Origin: Porphyromonas asaccharolytica DSM 20707
Lineage (GTDB): Bacteria > Bacteroidota > Bacteroidia > Bacteroidales > Porphyromonadaceae
DNA: 64,000 nucleotides
Direction of reading: 5' to 3'
NCBI RefSeq assembly: GCF_000212375.1
Contig: NC_015501.1
Coordinates: 1,364,001-1,428,000 of the forward strand
The translations under genes and the position numbers were made by a program. Positions 40,320 through 48,823 of the stretch are shown here, in pieces. Position 1 is the first letter of the stretch. Each line of letters begins with the position of its first letter. A model generated the notes under the pieces. The model was not told where the DNA came from. It saw nothing but the letters and a program-made list of their open reading frames with translations, and ran no database searches.

Positions 40320-40440
40320 CTCCACGTAGGGAAGAAACGATTCCTCCGAAGTTTCATTTGATTCCTCCGAAGTTTCATTTCGTCTCCACGTGGAGAATAT
40401 TTTATATCCACGTGGGTATTTGAAATTTTCCACGTGGAGA
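40320..40440. repeat. 21/22-bp-period array, CCACGTGG theme (array 4)
   Basis: Six units have CC at 40,322, 40,343, 40,364, 40,386, 40,408 and 40,430 (steps 21, 21, 22, 22, 22). Three units hold the full CCACGTGG, one holds CCACGTAG, and the second and third repeat TTCCTCCGAAGTTTCATTT. It lies between the divergent pyrG and tetR genes and matches the centre of array 3. Confidence 0.9.
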
Positions 40441-40527
40441 TTGTCGTTTTCTGAAGAGCCTCTAATCTTTTTCTGCTTTATAAGCGAAGATATATCGTGT
40501 TTCCCCGACAGGAGTCACAGGGGCACG

Positions 40528-40559
40528 TTTTGTCAGTTCGTTTTTTATTTGTAATATTG
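40528..40559 (+). promoter_or_regulatory. Promoter of the TetR-ABC-receptor cassette
   Basis: TTTTG (40,528-40,532), 19 nt, TAATATTG (40,552-40,559) fit the Bacteroidota -33/-7 pattern with one mismatch. Transcription would start near 40,566, 40 nt before the tetR ATG. Confidence 0.55.
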
Positions 40560-40605
40560 CGCCTAGAAAGAGAAGAACCAACCGGTACGTATTTGTCTGA
40601 TCGCT

Positions 40606-41235
40606 ATGGAAAGAAAAGAGACTAAAAAGAAAGCGGCAATAGTCAGAGAGAGCTTTAAGCTCTTCCTCGCACAGGGATATGATGCTGTCAGCTTTACAGA
40701 TATCGAGCGCGCAGCACAGGTCACTCGAGGTGCTATATTTCATCATTTCAGTGGCAAGGAGGATCTGTTTAAGCATGTCGCTGACCAATTCATCGATGCA
40801 TTCCTCGATACATTCCTCGAGGAGGTGGACTATGGTGCGGAATACTTGACTAGTCAGACGCCCCTCAAGGATTTTATGGACACCGGCTTAGCTCTCATAG
40901 AGCGACGGATGACCTATTTCCTCAAGGATGTCGATGTGCGTGTCACCTCTGCCAGCTTTATGAGCTTCATCTTGTACCTAAAAGATCATCACGAGACCTG
41001 GAGCGAGCAACTGCAGGAGTACGAAGCCAAAAAGATAGAAGCTTGGAGCAAGGCGATCAACCTCTCGAAGGAGCGAGGCGAGATACGTCCCGACACAGAT
41101 ACGACAATGCTCGCAGAGACCTTTCACCACCTCTACCTAGGGCTCTCTTTCGAAGGAGCGATGATTGACACGCTCTCTATCGCAGCACTGCGCAAGCAAT
41201 GGGAGTACCTATACACCCTACACCATATAAACTGA
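40606..41235 (+). CDS. TetR/AcrR-family transcriptional regulator
   Basis: The product is 209 aa. The N-terminal helix-turn-helix (residues ~28-50: SFTDIERAAQVTRGAIFHHF) is classic TetR. The all-helical C-terminal part is the ligand and dimer domain and is not assignable to a ligand. It leads a plus-strand cassette with an ABC ATPase, a permease and a TonB-type receptor, and probably represses it. The likely ligand is a toxic compound or peptide handled by the transporter (inference). Confidence 0.9.
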   Translation: MERKETKKKAAIVRESFKLFLAQGYDAVSFTDIERAAQVTRGAIFHHFSGKEDLFKHVADQFIDAFLDTFLEEVDYGAEYLTSQTPLKDFMDTGLALIERRMTYFLKDVDVRVTSASFMSFILYLKDHHETWSEQLQEYEAKKIEAWSKAINLSKERGEIRPDTDTTMLAETFHHLYLGLSFEGAMIDTLSIAALRKQWEYLYTLHHIN

Positions 41236-41268
41236 AAGAGCTAGGAGCTACAATAACCAAAACAGATA

Positions 41269-42171
41269 ATGGACAGTATACTCTCTATAAGAGGCTTGCG
41301 CTTTGGTTACCAAGGCAATCCAATACTCCGAGGGGTGGATCTAGAGATCCCTGCGGGCTCTATATTCGGCTACTTGGGTAAAAATGGAGCGGGCAAGTCT
41401 ACGACGATTAAACTACTCTTGGGACTGCTCCCATTGGATGAGGGGGAGATACTTTTTAAGGGTGTAAACCTTAAGAACTCTCCCTTACTGCTACGCTCCA
41501 GTGCTAGTGGCATGATTGAACACCCCTCTTACTATCCTTTTCTCACCGTCTCTGAGAACCTTGACTATCTAGACCAAATCTTTCGAATGGGACGGGAGCG
41601 AAAGGACGAAGTCTTGTCTCTCCTTAGTCTCAGCGAGCATGCCGACAAGAAGGCACAAGCACTCTCGTCGGGTCTGAAGCAACGTCTAGGCCTGGCTATG
41701 TGTCTCTTCAAGCGTCCTGAGATGCTGATCCTCGATGAGCCTCTTAATGCACTCGATCCTCAGGGGATCTATGAGCTTAGGAATATCTTGTCTAGACTTA
41801 ATCAAGAGGAGGGGGTGACCATCTTTCTCTCTAGTCATATCCTAGAGGAGCTGGAGAAGTTGGCTGATCAAGTCGCAATCATTAAGGAGGGTAAGATACT
41901 CTATCAAGGAGGCATCGAAGCGCTTACCCAAAAGCAACCCGATATCGTATGTCTCAAGCTGGGCGATAGCGCACTGATGACGCAACTAGGATACGACTCT
42001 AGATTCACACTGCTGCGGGTATGTGATACGCATCATGTCGAGTTTGAGGTAAAGGACGAAGAGGAATTTGCTCGCCTACTCGCAACACTTAGTCAAGACG
42101 GCGTCTCTATCTACAACGTAACGCATAGGGGTTCGGCTCTTGAAAATGCTTTTATCCACCTTACCGAATAG
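41269..42171 (+). CDS. ABC transporter ATP-binding protein (BcrA-like)
   Basis: The product is 300 aa. Walker A GKNGAGKS is at 37-44, the signature LSSGLKQR at 132-139, Walker B LILDE at 153-157, and a switch His in LSSHI. The C-terminal ~80 residues form the small extra domain usual in CcmA/BcrA-type export ATPases. The permease follows 7 bp later. The pair resembles exporters for antimicrobial peptides or lipids, but the substrate is unknown. Confidence 0.9.
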   Translation: MDSILSIRGLRFGYQGNPILRGVDLEIPAGSIFGYLGKNGAGKSTTIKLLLGLLPLDEGEILFKGVNLKNSPLLLRSSASGMIEHPSYYPFLTVSENLDYLDQIFRMGRERKDEVLSLLSLSEHADKKAQALSSGLKQRLGLAMCLFKRPEMLILDEPLNALDPQGIYELRNILSRLNQEEGVTIFLSSHILEELEKLADQVAIIKEGKILYQGGIEALTQKQPDIVCLKLGDSALMTQLGYDSRFTLLRVCDTHHVEFEVKDEEEFARLLATLSQDGVSIYNVTHRGSALENAFIHLTE

Positions 42172-42178
42172 TGCCACT

Positions 42179-42985
42179 ATGAAGTCTCTCATATCACTAT
42201 CCAACATACTACAAGCAGAGGTTTATAAGACTCTGCGCAATAGACGCATTGTGACGATTTTGCTATCGCCACTAGTTTTCTATCTACTGATACTCCTCTA
42301 TGCTATTTACAAGGGACGGACGGGGCTTTTAGATGCTACGGCGATTGTCTATGATGGTAATCCGTGGCTGATGATTTGGTCTCGCTATACACTTCCTCTA
42401 CTATCCTTCGTGCTACCACCAGCCATCGTGATCCTATCTTATATGGTATGCGAGTTGGAGTTTCAAAACGATAATATCAGAACCTTCTTTGCACTCCCTA
42501 TTGTTAAGTGGAAACTCTATCTATCCAAAGTCCTTTCGCTCTCGCTACTCACGGTAATCTTGTGTCTAGTTACTTGGCTTGGCTTCATCTTGGGAGGATA
42601 CTTACTTGGGCTTTTGATACCTGCTTACAAGTTTACAGACTACTCCATTTGGATTGGCTCGATACAGCTATTGGGACGCATTCTACTCGCATCGCTCAGC
42701 GTTGGAGCATTGGGACTTATTGTTAGCTTGCTAACGCGTAGTTTCACGCTACCTATCCTGCTGGGATTCTTCTTGACCGCCTTTGCTGTTTTTATGACCA
42801 ACGAACCTTCGGGAGCCTATCTTCCCTTTGCTACCTTTACATACTTAGCTTCGATACGACCTGTGGAGGAGCTTACAAGCTTCGCTCTGAGAGATGTGGT
42901 AAACCTCCTCTCTTGGGGGATTGCCTTAGTGATAGGTTATCTCTGCTTTACTCCTGAGAAGAAACAACTATGGGGCAAACATTAA
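42179..42985 (+). CDS. ABC-2 type transporter permease
   Basis: The product is 268 aa from the ATG at 42,179 (MKSLISLSNILQ); an upstream in-frame ATG at 42,146 would overlap the ATPase gene. Six hydrophobic segments are visible, with the first after the short basic NRR motif, as in BcrB/ABC2-type permeases. It forms the membrane part of the preceding ATPase. The next gene begins 11 bp after its stop. Confidence 0.88.
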   Translation: MKSLISLSNILQAEVYKTLRNRRIVTILLSPLVFYLLILLYAIYKGRTGLLDATAIVYDGNPWLMIWSRYTLPLLSFVLPPAIVILSYMVCELEFQNDNIRTFFALPIVKWKLYLSKVLSLSLLTVILCLVTWLGFILGGYLLGLLIPAYKFTDYSIWIGSIQLLGRILLASLSVGALGLIVSLLTRSFTLPILLGFFLTAFAVFMTNEPSGAYLPFATFTYLASIRPVEELTSFALRDVVNLLSWGIALVIGYLCFTPEKKQLWGKH

Positions 42986-42996
42986 ACTCACACAAT

Positions 42997-45492
42997 ATGA
43001 TGAAATCAACCCTTATCCGCAAAGCCCTCCTAGTGACGGGGCTATTGCTTGTCGCACTATCCGCCACGGCGCAGACATCTCCTTGTCAGATCAGTGGCGT
43101 CGTTATAGACTCCACACGTCACGAGGCGATAGCCTACGCTACGATTGAGTACAAACTATTAGACGAGCAGTTGACAGGCGGTGCGGTGAGCAATGAGCAG
43201 GGACACTTCGAGATGACATTGCCCCGTATGGGTAGCTACCAGTTGACGATTAGGTCGGTTGGCTTTCAGACTAAACAAATGCGGGTCACGACGCAGGCGG
43301 GACAGAACAGTTTAGACACGATCTACCTAGCACCCGATGCTCAGACTCTAGACGAGGTGCAGGTGGTGGCGCGTCGCAAGCTCATCAAACTCTCTCCCAA
43401 AGGCTTGACCTATGATATGAAAAACGACGTCTTGGCTCAGACCGACAATCTCCTCTTTGCCCTGCGCAAGGTGCCTCTCGTCACTGTAGATGGAGAGGGA
43501 AATATACGTGTCAAGGGGTCGTCAAACTTCTCCGTCTACATCAATGGATCGCCCTCTCGTGTTGCCTCGATGAACCCCACGGAGGTCCTGCGAGGTATCC
43601 CCGCCAGTAGTGTCAAGGGTATAGAGGTGATCACACAGGTGGATGCTCGCTACGATGCCTCTGCTGGAGATGCTATCATCAATATCATCACTGAGAGCAA
43701 GAGCCTAGATGGGTACAGTGGCCTAGTCTCTCTGATGGGCTCTACAATCCCCAATATCAATGGCACCTCAAGTCTGACTCTCACTAAGGGTAAGCTTAGC
43801 GTAGCGCTCAACTACAACTATGACTATACGCGTCATAAGGATCAGCCTGTGGATGTGTCTAGACGTACATTCCAAGGGGATAAGACGACCAGCCTCTTCA
43901 AGTCCTCCGAGGTAGCTGGTAGTAACAATGATGGTGTCTTCCAAAACCATGTCGGTAGCTTGATGGGAGAGTACGCCATAGATAGCCTGAATAGCCTCTA
44001 TGCTGATGGGCACCTCTTCGTCTCATCGGTCTACACCACAGGGCTGTCTCAGCAGACTTTCGATCGTCCTAATGAGCCTACACGATATGCCACGTCGCTC
44101 AATCAGATGCGCTTGACCTCTGGCTCTGTAGAGGGTAACCTTATTTATCGCAATCTCTATGCTGCGGACAAGCAGCCCCGCTTCTCGATAGGTTATCGCT
44201 ACGCTTACAACCCAGACCAGAGGTACAAGGAGTGGACTGAGCGTCAGTACCGAGATGGCTTCACCAGCTGGGAGAGTTCTCTCTATGATGAGACACGACG
44301 TATGGAGCGTTCACGCGGAGGTCTGAGCGAGCATGCTCTACAGAGCGACTATCAGTTTATCTGGAGCGGAGGACACGCTCTGCAGGTAGGTGTCAAGGAA
44401 GTGCTACGACTGGGTAGCTCTCGCCCTGAGTACCATCTCTGGAACGAAGGCAAGGGCGACTGGCAAGAGGTGAATAATCCGCTCTACCGTCAGGGAGACA
44501 TGAGTCAGCTGCAGAGCCTTACGTCAGCTTATGCCAACTACGCTTGGCAGGGTGAACGCTTCGCTCTCTCCGCTGGGGCACGAGGCACGCTGGTCTATGA
44601 CAAGATAACTTTCTCGCAAAACAGTGAGGGAGACTTTCACAAGACAGGCGTAGACCTGATCCCTACGGCTACGCTCTCCTATATGCTGACTGAGCGCCAG
44701 CAACTTTCCCTCTCTTACAAGATGAACCCTATCCGTCCTTCCATCTGGCGTCTCAATCCCTATCGAAGTCAGATGACAACATACGACATCTCTTTTGGCA
44801 ATCCTTACTTGCAGTCGGAGCTACATCACAATGTAGACCTCTCCTATACATTCTTTTCGAACCAACTCTACCTCAGTCTAACGACGGGCTATGAGCAAAC
44901 CAACAATGCGATTATGCCCGTAAGGTATAGAGACCCCAAGAGTCCAGAGATACTGTATCATACCTTTGCTAATGCTGGCTTGCACCGTGTGCCGAACGCT
45001 TCGCTTTGGTTAAACTGGCGTCCTATCATGCCCCTCTCGCTTACGTTCTTTGGAAGTTCTAGGTATCACCTCTTCGACTATCCTATCGAAGGACTCTCTC
45101 AGCGGAACTGGGAGCATATGCTCTCCGCCAATGTGGATGTCACGCTCCCCAAGTCGTGGTACCTAGGAGCTTCGTGGTACTACTATGCCAATCCGCCGAC
45201 ACTCCGCACGACCTACTCATACAACCACGGGTACAGCTTCTACCTGAAGAAGAGCTTCTGGGACGACAAGCTGGATCTAACCTTGACGGCTCAGCACCCC
45301 TTCTCGAAATACATACGCTTCGAGACGAAGCAGTGGGGTGATGACTTCGAGTATAACCAAAGGAATATGATCCAAGCGCGTGCTATCGGTCTGAAGATCA
45401 CGTACAACTTCAACTCGGGCAAGAGCCGCAAGGTGACGCGCAACGAGTCTCTCGCCACCTCCGACCTAGACCAGAGGACTGGTGTGCAGTAG
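42997..45492 (+). CDS. TonB-dependent receptor-like outer-membrane protein (OMP_b-brl_3)
   Basis: The product is 831 aa from the ATG at 42,997. A signal peptide ends at TAQ (~26). A CarboxypepD_reg domain follows (ISGVVIDSTRHEAIAYATI), then a plug-like domain (LDEVQVVARR to AGDAIINIIT), then a ~600-residue beta barrel of the OMP_b-brl_3 type. No clear C-terminal aromatic residue is seen; the end is polar. Sitting behind an ABC exporter under one TetR regulator, it may import or export the same compound. Receptors of this group commonly accompany such ABC pairs in Bacteroidota. Confidence 0.85.
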   Translation: MMKSTLIRKALLVTGLLLVALSATAQTSPCQISGVVIDSTRHEAIAYATIEYKLLDEQLTGGAVSNEQGHFEMTLPRMGSYQLTIRSVGFQTKQMRVTTQAGQNSLDTIYLAPDAQTLDEVQVVARRKLIKLSPKGLTYDMKNDVLAQTDNLLFALRKVPLVTVDGEGNIRVKGSSNFSVYINGSPSRVASMNPTEVLRGIPASSVKGIEVITQVDARYDASAGDAIINIITESKSLDGYSGLVSLMGSTIPNINGTSSLTLTKGKLSVALNYNYDYTRHKDQPVDVSRRTFQGDKTTSLFKSSEVAGSNNDGVFQNHVGSLMGEYAIDSLNSLYADGHLFVSSVYTTGLSQQTFDRPNEPTRYATSLNQMRLTSGSVEGNLIYRNLYAADKQPRFSIGYRYAYNPDQRYKEWTERQYRDGFTSWESSLYDETRRMERSRGGLSEHALQSDYQFIWSGGHALQVGVKEVLRLGSSRPEYHLWNEGKGDWQEVNNPLYRQGDMSQLQSLTSAYANYAWQGERFALSAGARGTLVYDKITFSQNSEGDFHKTGVDLIPTATLSYMLTERQQLSLSYKMNPIRPSIWRLNPYRSQMTTYDISFGNPYLQSELHHNVDLSYTFFSNQLYLSLTTGYEQTNNAIMPVRYRDPKSPEILYHTFANAGLHRVPNASLWLNWRPIMPLSLTFFGSSRYHLFDYPIEGLSQRNWEHMLSANVDVTLPKSWYLGASWYYYANPPTLRTTYSYNHGYSFYLKKSFWDDKLDLTLTAQHPFSKYIRFETKQWGDDFEYNQRNMIQARAIGLKITYNFNSGKSRKVTRNESLATSDLDQRTGVQ

Positions 45493-45537
45493 TATCATTG
45501 TGAGCAACTCGTAGATAATAATAAGTTAAGCTTTCAA

Positions 45538-45639
45538 ATGAAGAAGGTAGTTTTCGTCCTCCTGCTCGTTATCGCAGGACAATGGCTTAGCGCACAGGAA
45601 GGCGCAGCGACGCTCTCACTCGAGCGACCCGTCTTGTAG
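45538..45639 (+). CDS. 33-codon signal-peptide stub or small peptide
   Basis: The open frame encodes 33 residues: a clean Sec signal peptide (MKKVVFVLLLVIAGQWLSAQ) followed by 13 residues (EGAATLSLERPVL) and TAG. It lies 45 bp after the receptor gene. It could be the remnant of a deleted exported-protein gene whose remainder was replaced by the repeat element behind it. It could also be a real short secreted peptide carried by that element. Confidence 0.3.
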   Translation: MKKVVFVLLLVIAGQWLSAQEGAATLSLERPVL

Positions 45640-45835
45640 CGACGCTGTTCGTCGGCTCTTCCGTCTCGGTAAAAACAGATCGCAGGAGCAGAATTACCCT
45701 TTCGGGTATTGTGAAGGGGACAAAAGATGCCGACCTTTGCCTTTGTAAGACAGTAGCACCCGAGCCCCTTATCAGAGTAGGGGCAAACAAGGTTGCGCCT
45801 GACAGCTACGCTCAACTAAACAGGAACAGAATATA
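45590..45835. repeat. Probable dispersed repeat behind the receptor gene
   Basis: This stretch lacks a plausible gene but has short hairpins: TACCC-TTTC-GGGTA and GCCCCT/AGGGGC. On the minus strand all frames include open stretches, one encoding RDGRADEQRRYKTGR. I recall closely similar strings in many predicted small proteins of Prevotella and Porphyromonas, which suggests a repeated element rather than a gene. That recall is unverified. Confidence 0.4.
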
Positions 45836-45860
45836 CTAACCGACTAAACTCAAAAACATT

Positions 45861-46616
45861 ATGAATAGAAGAAAGTCTTCAGTAGTGTCCTTTATGGGAT
45901 TGGCTCTCATTGCACTATCCGTGCTTGTGAGTTTCTTTTCCTGCCAAAAATCCTCTGCTGTCAAAGGATCCGAATCTCCCCAACCTCACTACATTCAACA
46001 ATATGTAGAGAGGCCTGAGTTCAAGTCGGCAATTTGGGCCGTCCCATCTTAAGCCGAAAGCAAAACCTCCACTGGGCAATTTGTCGTGGTGGTCAAAGTG
46101 AATGAAGACGAGGGAGCTGAAACTCACGTAGTTAATTACAAGAGAGAGCCTGAACGATTCCTTACTTATGCCAAGCGTTACAACGACTTGTCATATAATC
46201 GTCCGATTCCAGCGCCTAATAGCAATGGAGCCTTAGCTGAACCTCTATCTAAAGTGCAGTGCTATGAAATGTCATCAACGGGAGAGCTGGTCGATGTTTC
46301 TTCCAAGGTAGTACTGAGAGCTTTGACCTTCTTGCCCTATATAAAGAGCGGGTACAAAGATCGGGAATCTGTAGAGATGCCAAAAACTGATGGCATGCCG
46401 AGTAAGTATGGTCCGAGAGATTATCTTGTCAATAAGACTCTTTCGTCGTTGACGGTGGAAGACCTGACTTTACTTGACTATCAGTCTTTCAGTTACCTCT
46501 TCGAGCTTATTCCTATTGCCCCCTATAAGTTCGAGAAGGATTCGCAGATCAAGGTCGTGATAAGCGAGAGCGGGAAAACGCACGAAACTATAGCAAGATA
46601 CGCAGAGACCTTATAA
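45861..46616 (+). pseudogene. Lipoprotein gene interrupted by one in-frame stop
   Basis: A single reading frame runs 252 codons from ATG 45,861 to the stop at 46,614-46,616, with just one interruption, TAA at 46,050-46,052 (codon 64). The first part has a lipoprotein-type signal (VLVSFFSC, Cys28). The second part (about 188 codons) has normal amino-acid composition and resumes immediately with AESKTSTGQFVVVVKV. No good ATG restarts it; only GTG codons lie nearby (46,086). So this is either a recent nonsense mutation, a sequencing error or readthrough. I do not recognise the family. It is followed by a terminator hairpin. Confidence 0.7.
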
Positions 46617-46653
46617 TCTGAGGTGAGCAATCCTCTATCGGATTGTCTGTAAA

Positions 46654-46697
46654 AACAAGGAGAAGTGTCTAGATAGAAGGGAACACTTCTCCTTGTT
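46654..46697 (+). terminator. Terminator hairpin after the broken lipoprotein gene
   Basis: A perfect 15-bp stem AACAAGGAGAAGTGT with its complement and a 14-nt loop, 37 bp after the stop. The following tract GTTATCATC is poor in T. Confidence 0.6.
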
Positions 46698-46709
46698 GTT
46701 ATCATCTTG

Positions 46710-46723
46710 CCGTGCGTCCCTAC
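46710..46723. repeat. Half copy of the GTAGGGACGCACGG palindrome
   Basis: CCGTGCGTCCCTAC, the right half of the dispersed palindrome, is followed by the linker-like words CATCGCTACTCGTCTCGC that also follow copies at 47,111 and 30,271. Confidence 0.55.
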
Positions 46724-46793
46724 ACATACACATCGCTACTCGTCTCGCTCTAATCTCTAACCTCTAAACCCCTTCGATCACTCTGATAAGAAA

Positions 46794-47042
46794 GGACCTC
46801 GCAAGAGGTCCGACGTATCGTAGCCGTCGGTCGGAGGGACACAAGCCCCGAACGACCGATGGATAGGCGAAAGAGGTAGAAGGTCGACCCCTTGTGGGTC
46901 GGACTAGACGAAGCTTACAGTCTCAGTCCGACCTCCCACAAGGGGTGGTCGCTTGCTTCGTGTGATACTCCTTACCCTCCAGTCGTTCGGGGCTGTCGCC
47001 CCTCCGACTGGGGGCTACGATGCGTCCGACCGCAAGCGGTCG
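46794..47042. repeat. Long imperfect inverted repeat (~250 bp hairpin element)
   Basis: The left half (46,794-46,913) and the reverse complement of the right half (46,922-47,042) match along almost their full length. Shared words in the same order are GGTC-rich ends with small GCAAG hairpins, CGTAGCC, GTCGGAGGG, CCCCGAACGAC, CGACC-CCCTTGTGGG and GTCGGACT. The tip loop lies near 46,914-46,921. No open frame of note is inside. It could be a MITE-like element or encode a long-hairpin RNA. Confidence 0.7.
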
Positions 47043-47084
47043 CCTCCATTGTCGACCGATCTTAACAATGTAACATTTGATGCA

Positions 47085-47205
47085 ACGGACGCACGAGCCG
47101 TGCGTCCCTACACATCGTTACTCGTCTCGCTTTGACACAACGGACGCCCTCCGACTTAACACACCCGTGCGTCCCTACAGGAGTCGGATGCCGTGCGTCC
47201 CTATA
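47085..47205. repeat. GTAGGGACGCACGG palindrome cluster
   Basis: One compact palindrome (47,085-47,111), one long-spaced form (47,140-47,178) and a half copy (47,190-47,205), joined by the same CATCGTTACTCGTCTCGCTTTG linker words as at 30,015-30,271. Confidence 0.65.
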
Positions 47206-47279
47206 GCGGGCTACACGTTTCAGCGGGCTCCACGACTTTGTGGATGGGGGAGTGGGGTAGAGCTTTGGGGGCTATTTTG

Positions 47280-47287
47280 TATCTTTG
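47280..47287 (+). promoter_or_regulatory. Candidate -7 box for psd-pssA-DUF4834
   Basis: TATCTTTG matches TAnnTTTG, 31 bp before the psd ATG. No TTG is found at the expected distance. Confidence 0.4.
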
Positions 47288-47318
47288 CCTATCATAATTA
47301 CTGCCGATTCCTATTATA

Positions 47319-47993
47319 ATGAAAAAGGTACGACTACATCGCGAGGGGGTGGGGCTCCTCATTTCATTCTTCCTCATACTGACGTTGGCTTGCTGGGCAA
47401 CCTTTGTCTTTGTGCCCTTTAAGGGGGTATTTATCTTGACTCTACTGGTGTCGCTCGTGGTGATGGGGCTAGCGCTAAACTTCTTTCGCTTCCCTAGGCG
47501 TAGCAACAGCGAGGCGGCCAATAGACGTGTCATCGTAGCACCGGCCGATGGCAAAGTGGTGGTCATGGAGGAGGTCGAAGAGCCTGAGCTGCTGGGACGC
47601 CGCTGTCTCAAGCTCTCGATCTTTATGTCGCTCTACAATGTGCATGCTAACTGGGTCGCCTGCAATGGCACGATCACCCATGTGGAGCATCAGAGCGGTG
47701 CTTACTACAAGGCTTTTCTCCCTAAGAGTAGCGTGCTCAATGAGCGGTCGGCGGTGATCATTCGTACAGATGGTGGTCATGAGGTGCTAGAGCGTCAGAT
47801 CGCTGGTGCTGTGGCACGTCGTATCGTCACTTATCCGAAGGTGGGCGATGAGGTGACGGTCGAGGACTTCCTCGGCTTCATCAAGTTTGGCTCACGCATC
47901 GACCTTTACCTGCCACTGGGTACGGAGATAGCGATCAAGATAGGCGACGAAGTGGTGGGCGGTGAGACCACGCTGGGCTATCTGCCCCAGTAG
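47319..47993 (+). CDS. psd: Phosphatidylserine decarboxylase (short type)
   Basis: The product is 224 aa, the small archaeal/Bacteroidota type. Two hydrophobic segments (about 10-33 and 37-55) anchor it in the inner membrane. The self-cleavage site is Gly191-Ser192 in FIKFGSRID, where Ser becomes the pyruvoyl cofactor. FMSLYNVHANW and the APADGKV motif are also intact. It decarboxylates phosphatidylserine to phosphatidylethanolamine. pssA follows 39 bp later. Confidence 0.95.
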   Translation: MKKVRLHREGVGLLISFFLILTLACWATFVFVPFKGVFILTLLVSLVVMGLALNFFRFPRRSNSEAANRRVIVAPADGKVVVMEEVEEPELLGRRCLKLSIFMSLYNVHANWVACNGTITHVEHQSGAYYKAFLPKSSVLNERSAVIIRTDGGHEVLERQIAGAVARRIVTYPKVGDEVTVEDFLGFIKFGSRIDLYLPLGTEIAIKIGDEVVGGETTLGYLPQ

Positions 47994-48032
47994 GCACGCT
48001 TCTTGCTGTATGATGATCAAAACAACGCTGTG

Positions 48033-48800
48033 ATGAAGATAAGACAATTTATCCCCAATCTCCTAACGCTGTGCAATATCCTCTCGGGGGCGGCAGCTAT
48101 CATCTCAATCCTATACTATAAGGAGTACCAGATGGGTGCCATCTGGATTGCTGTGGGTGCTCTCTTTGACCTGCTCGATGGTATGGTGGCGCGTCTCCTG
48201 CATGCGACTTCTCCAATAGGCGCTGACCTAGACTCGCTCTCAGATGTGGTGACCTTTGGCTTAGCACCGGCACTCCTGGCTCTCTGCACGATGGAGGGGA
48301 GACTCTTGGCGAGTGGCTATGCAGCGTCTACGGCTCTGATGATGTCGCTACCTTTTCTCCTGATCCTACCTTTTGCAGCCTACCGCTTGGCACTCTTTAA
48401 TAATGATATGGGGTCGAGCAACTACTTTCGTGGGCTACCGGTACCTGCCTCTGCGCTCTTGTGGATCGGCATATCGCTCTCCACTTGCGCCTGTGCGGTG
48501 GATACCCTTTCGCTGGTGACTAGCTACGGATTGCTGCTTCTCTCCTGTATCTTGATGGTGAGCCGTATGCCAATGCTCTCGCTGAAGCATCTAAGCGCAC
48601 AGATGAAAGCGCCCCACGGTAGGATCATCCTCATCGCATGGGGCGTGATCCTAGTTCCTGCGGGCTGTCTCTATATGTGGCTAGGCTCTGTAGCGAGTAC
48701 CCTGCGCCTAGTGATGATGCTCTACATCTTCGTCTCGCTGGTCATCGGTCGCCAGATCAAGAGTAACTCGGACGCTATCGATGCTGCGGCTCAACAATAA
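48033..48800 (+). CDS. pssA: CDP-diacylglycerol-serine O-phosphatidyltransferase
   Basis: The product is 255 aa from the ATG giving MKIRQFIPNLLTLCN. The CDP-alcohol phosphotransferase motif DxxDGxxARx8GxxxDxxxD is complete: D46, D49-G50, A53-R54, G63, D67, D71. About eight membrane helices follow. It makes phosphatidylserine from CDP-diacylglycerol and serine, feeding Psd encoded just upstream. Confidence 0.95.
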   Translation: MKIRQFIPNLLTLCNILSGAAAIISILYYKEYQMGAIWIAVGALFDLLDGMVARLLHATSPIGADLDSLSDVVTFGLAPALLALCTMEGRLLASGYAASTALMMSLPFLLILPFAAYRLALFNNDMGSSNYFRGLPVPASALLWIGISLSTCACAVDTLSLVTSYGLLLLSCILMVSRMPMLSLKHLSAQMKAPHGRIILIAWGVILVPAGCLYMWLGSVASTLRLVMMLYIFVSLVIGRQIKSNSDAIDAAAQQ

Positions 48801-48823
48801 TAACCCCTTAATCTAACCCCGAT

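Noticed and set aside
45534-45815. 93-codon minus-strand frame with RDGRADEQRRYKTGR
   Set aside because: It is likely the reverse reading of a dispersed repeat. No start signal or domain is visible, so it is kept as a repeat.
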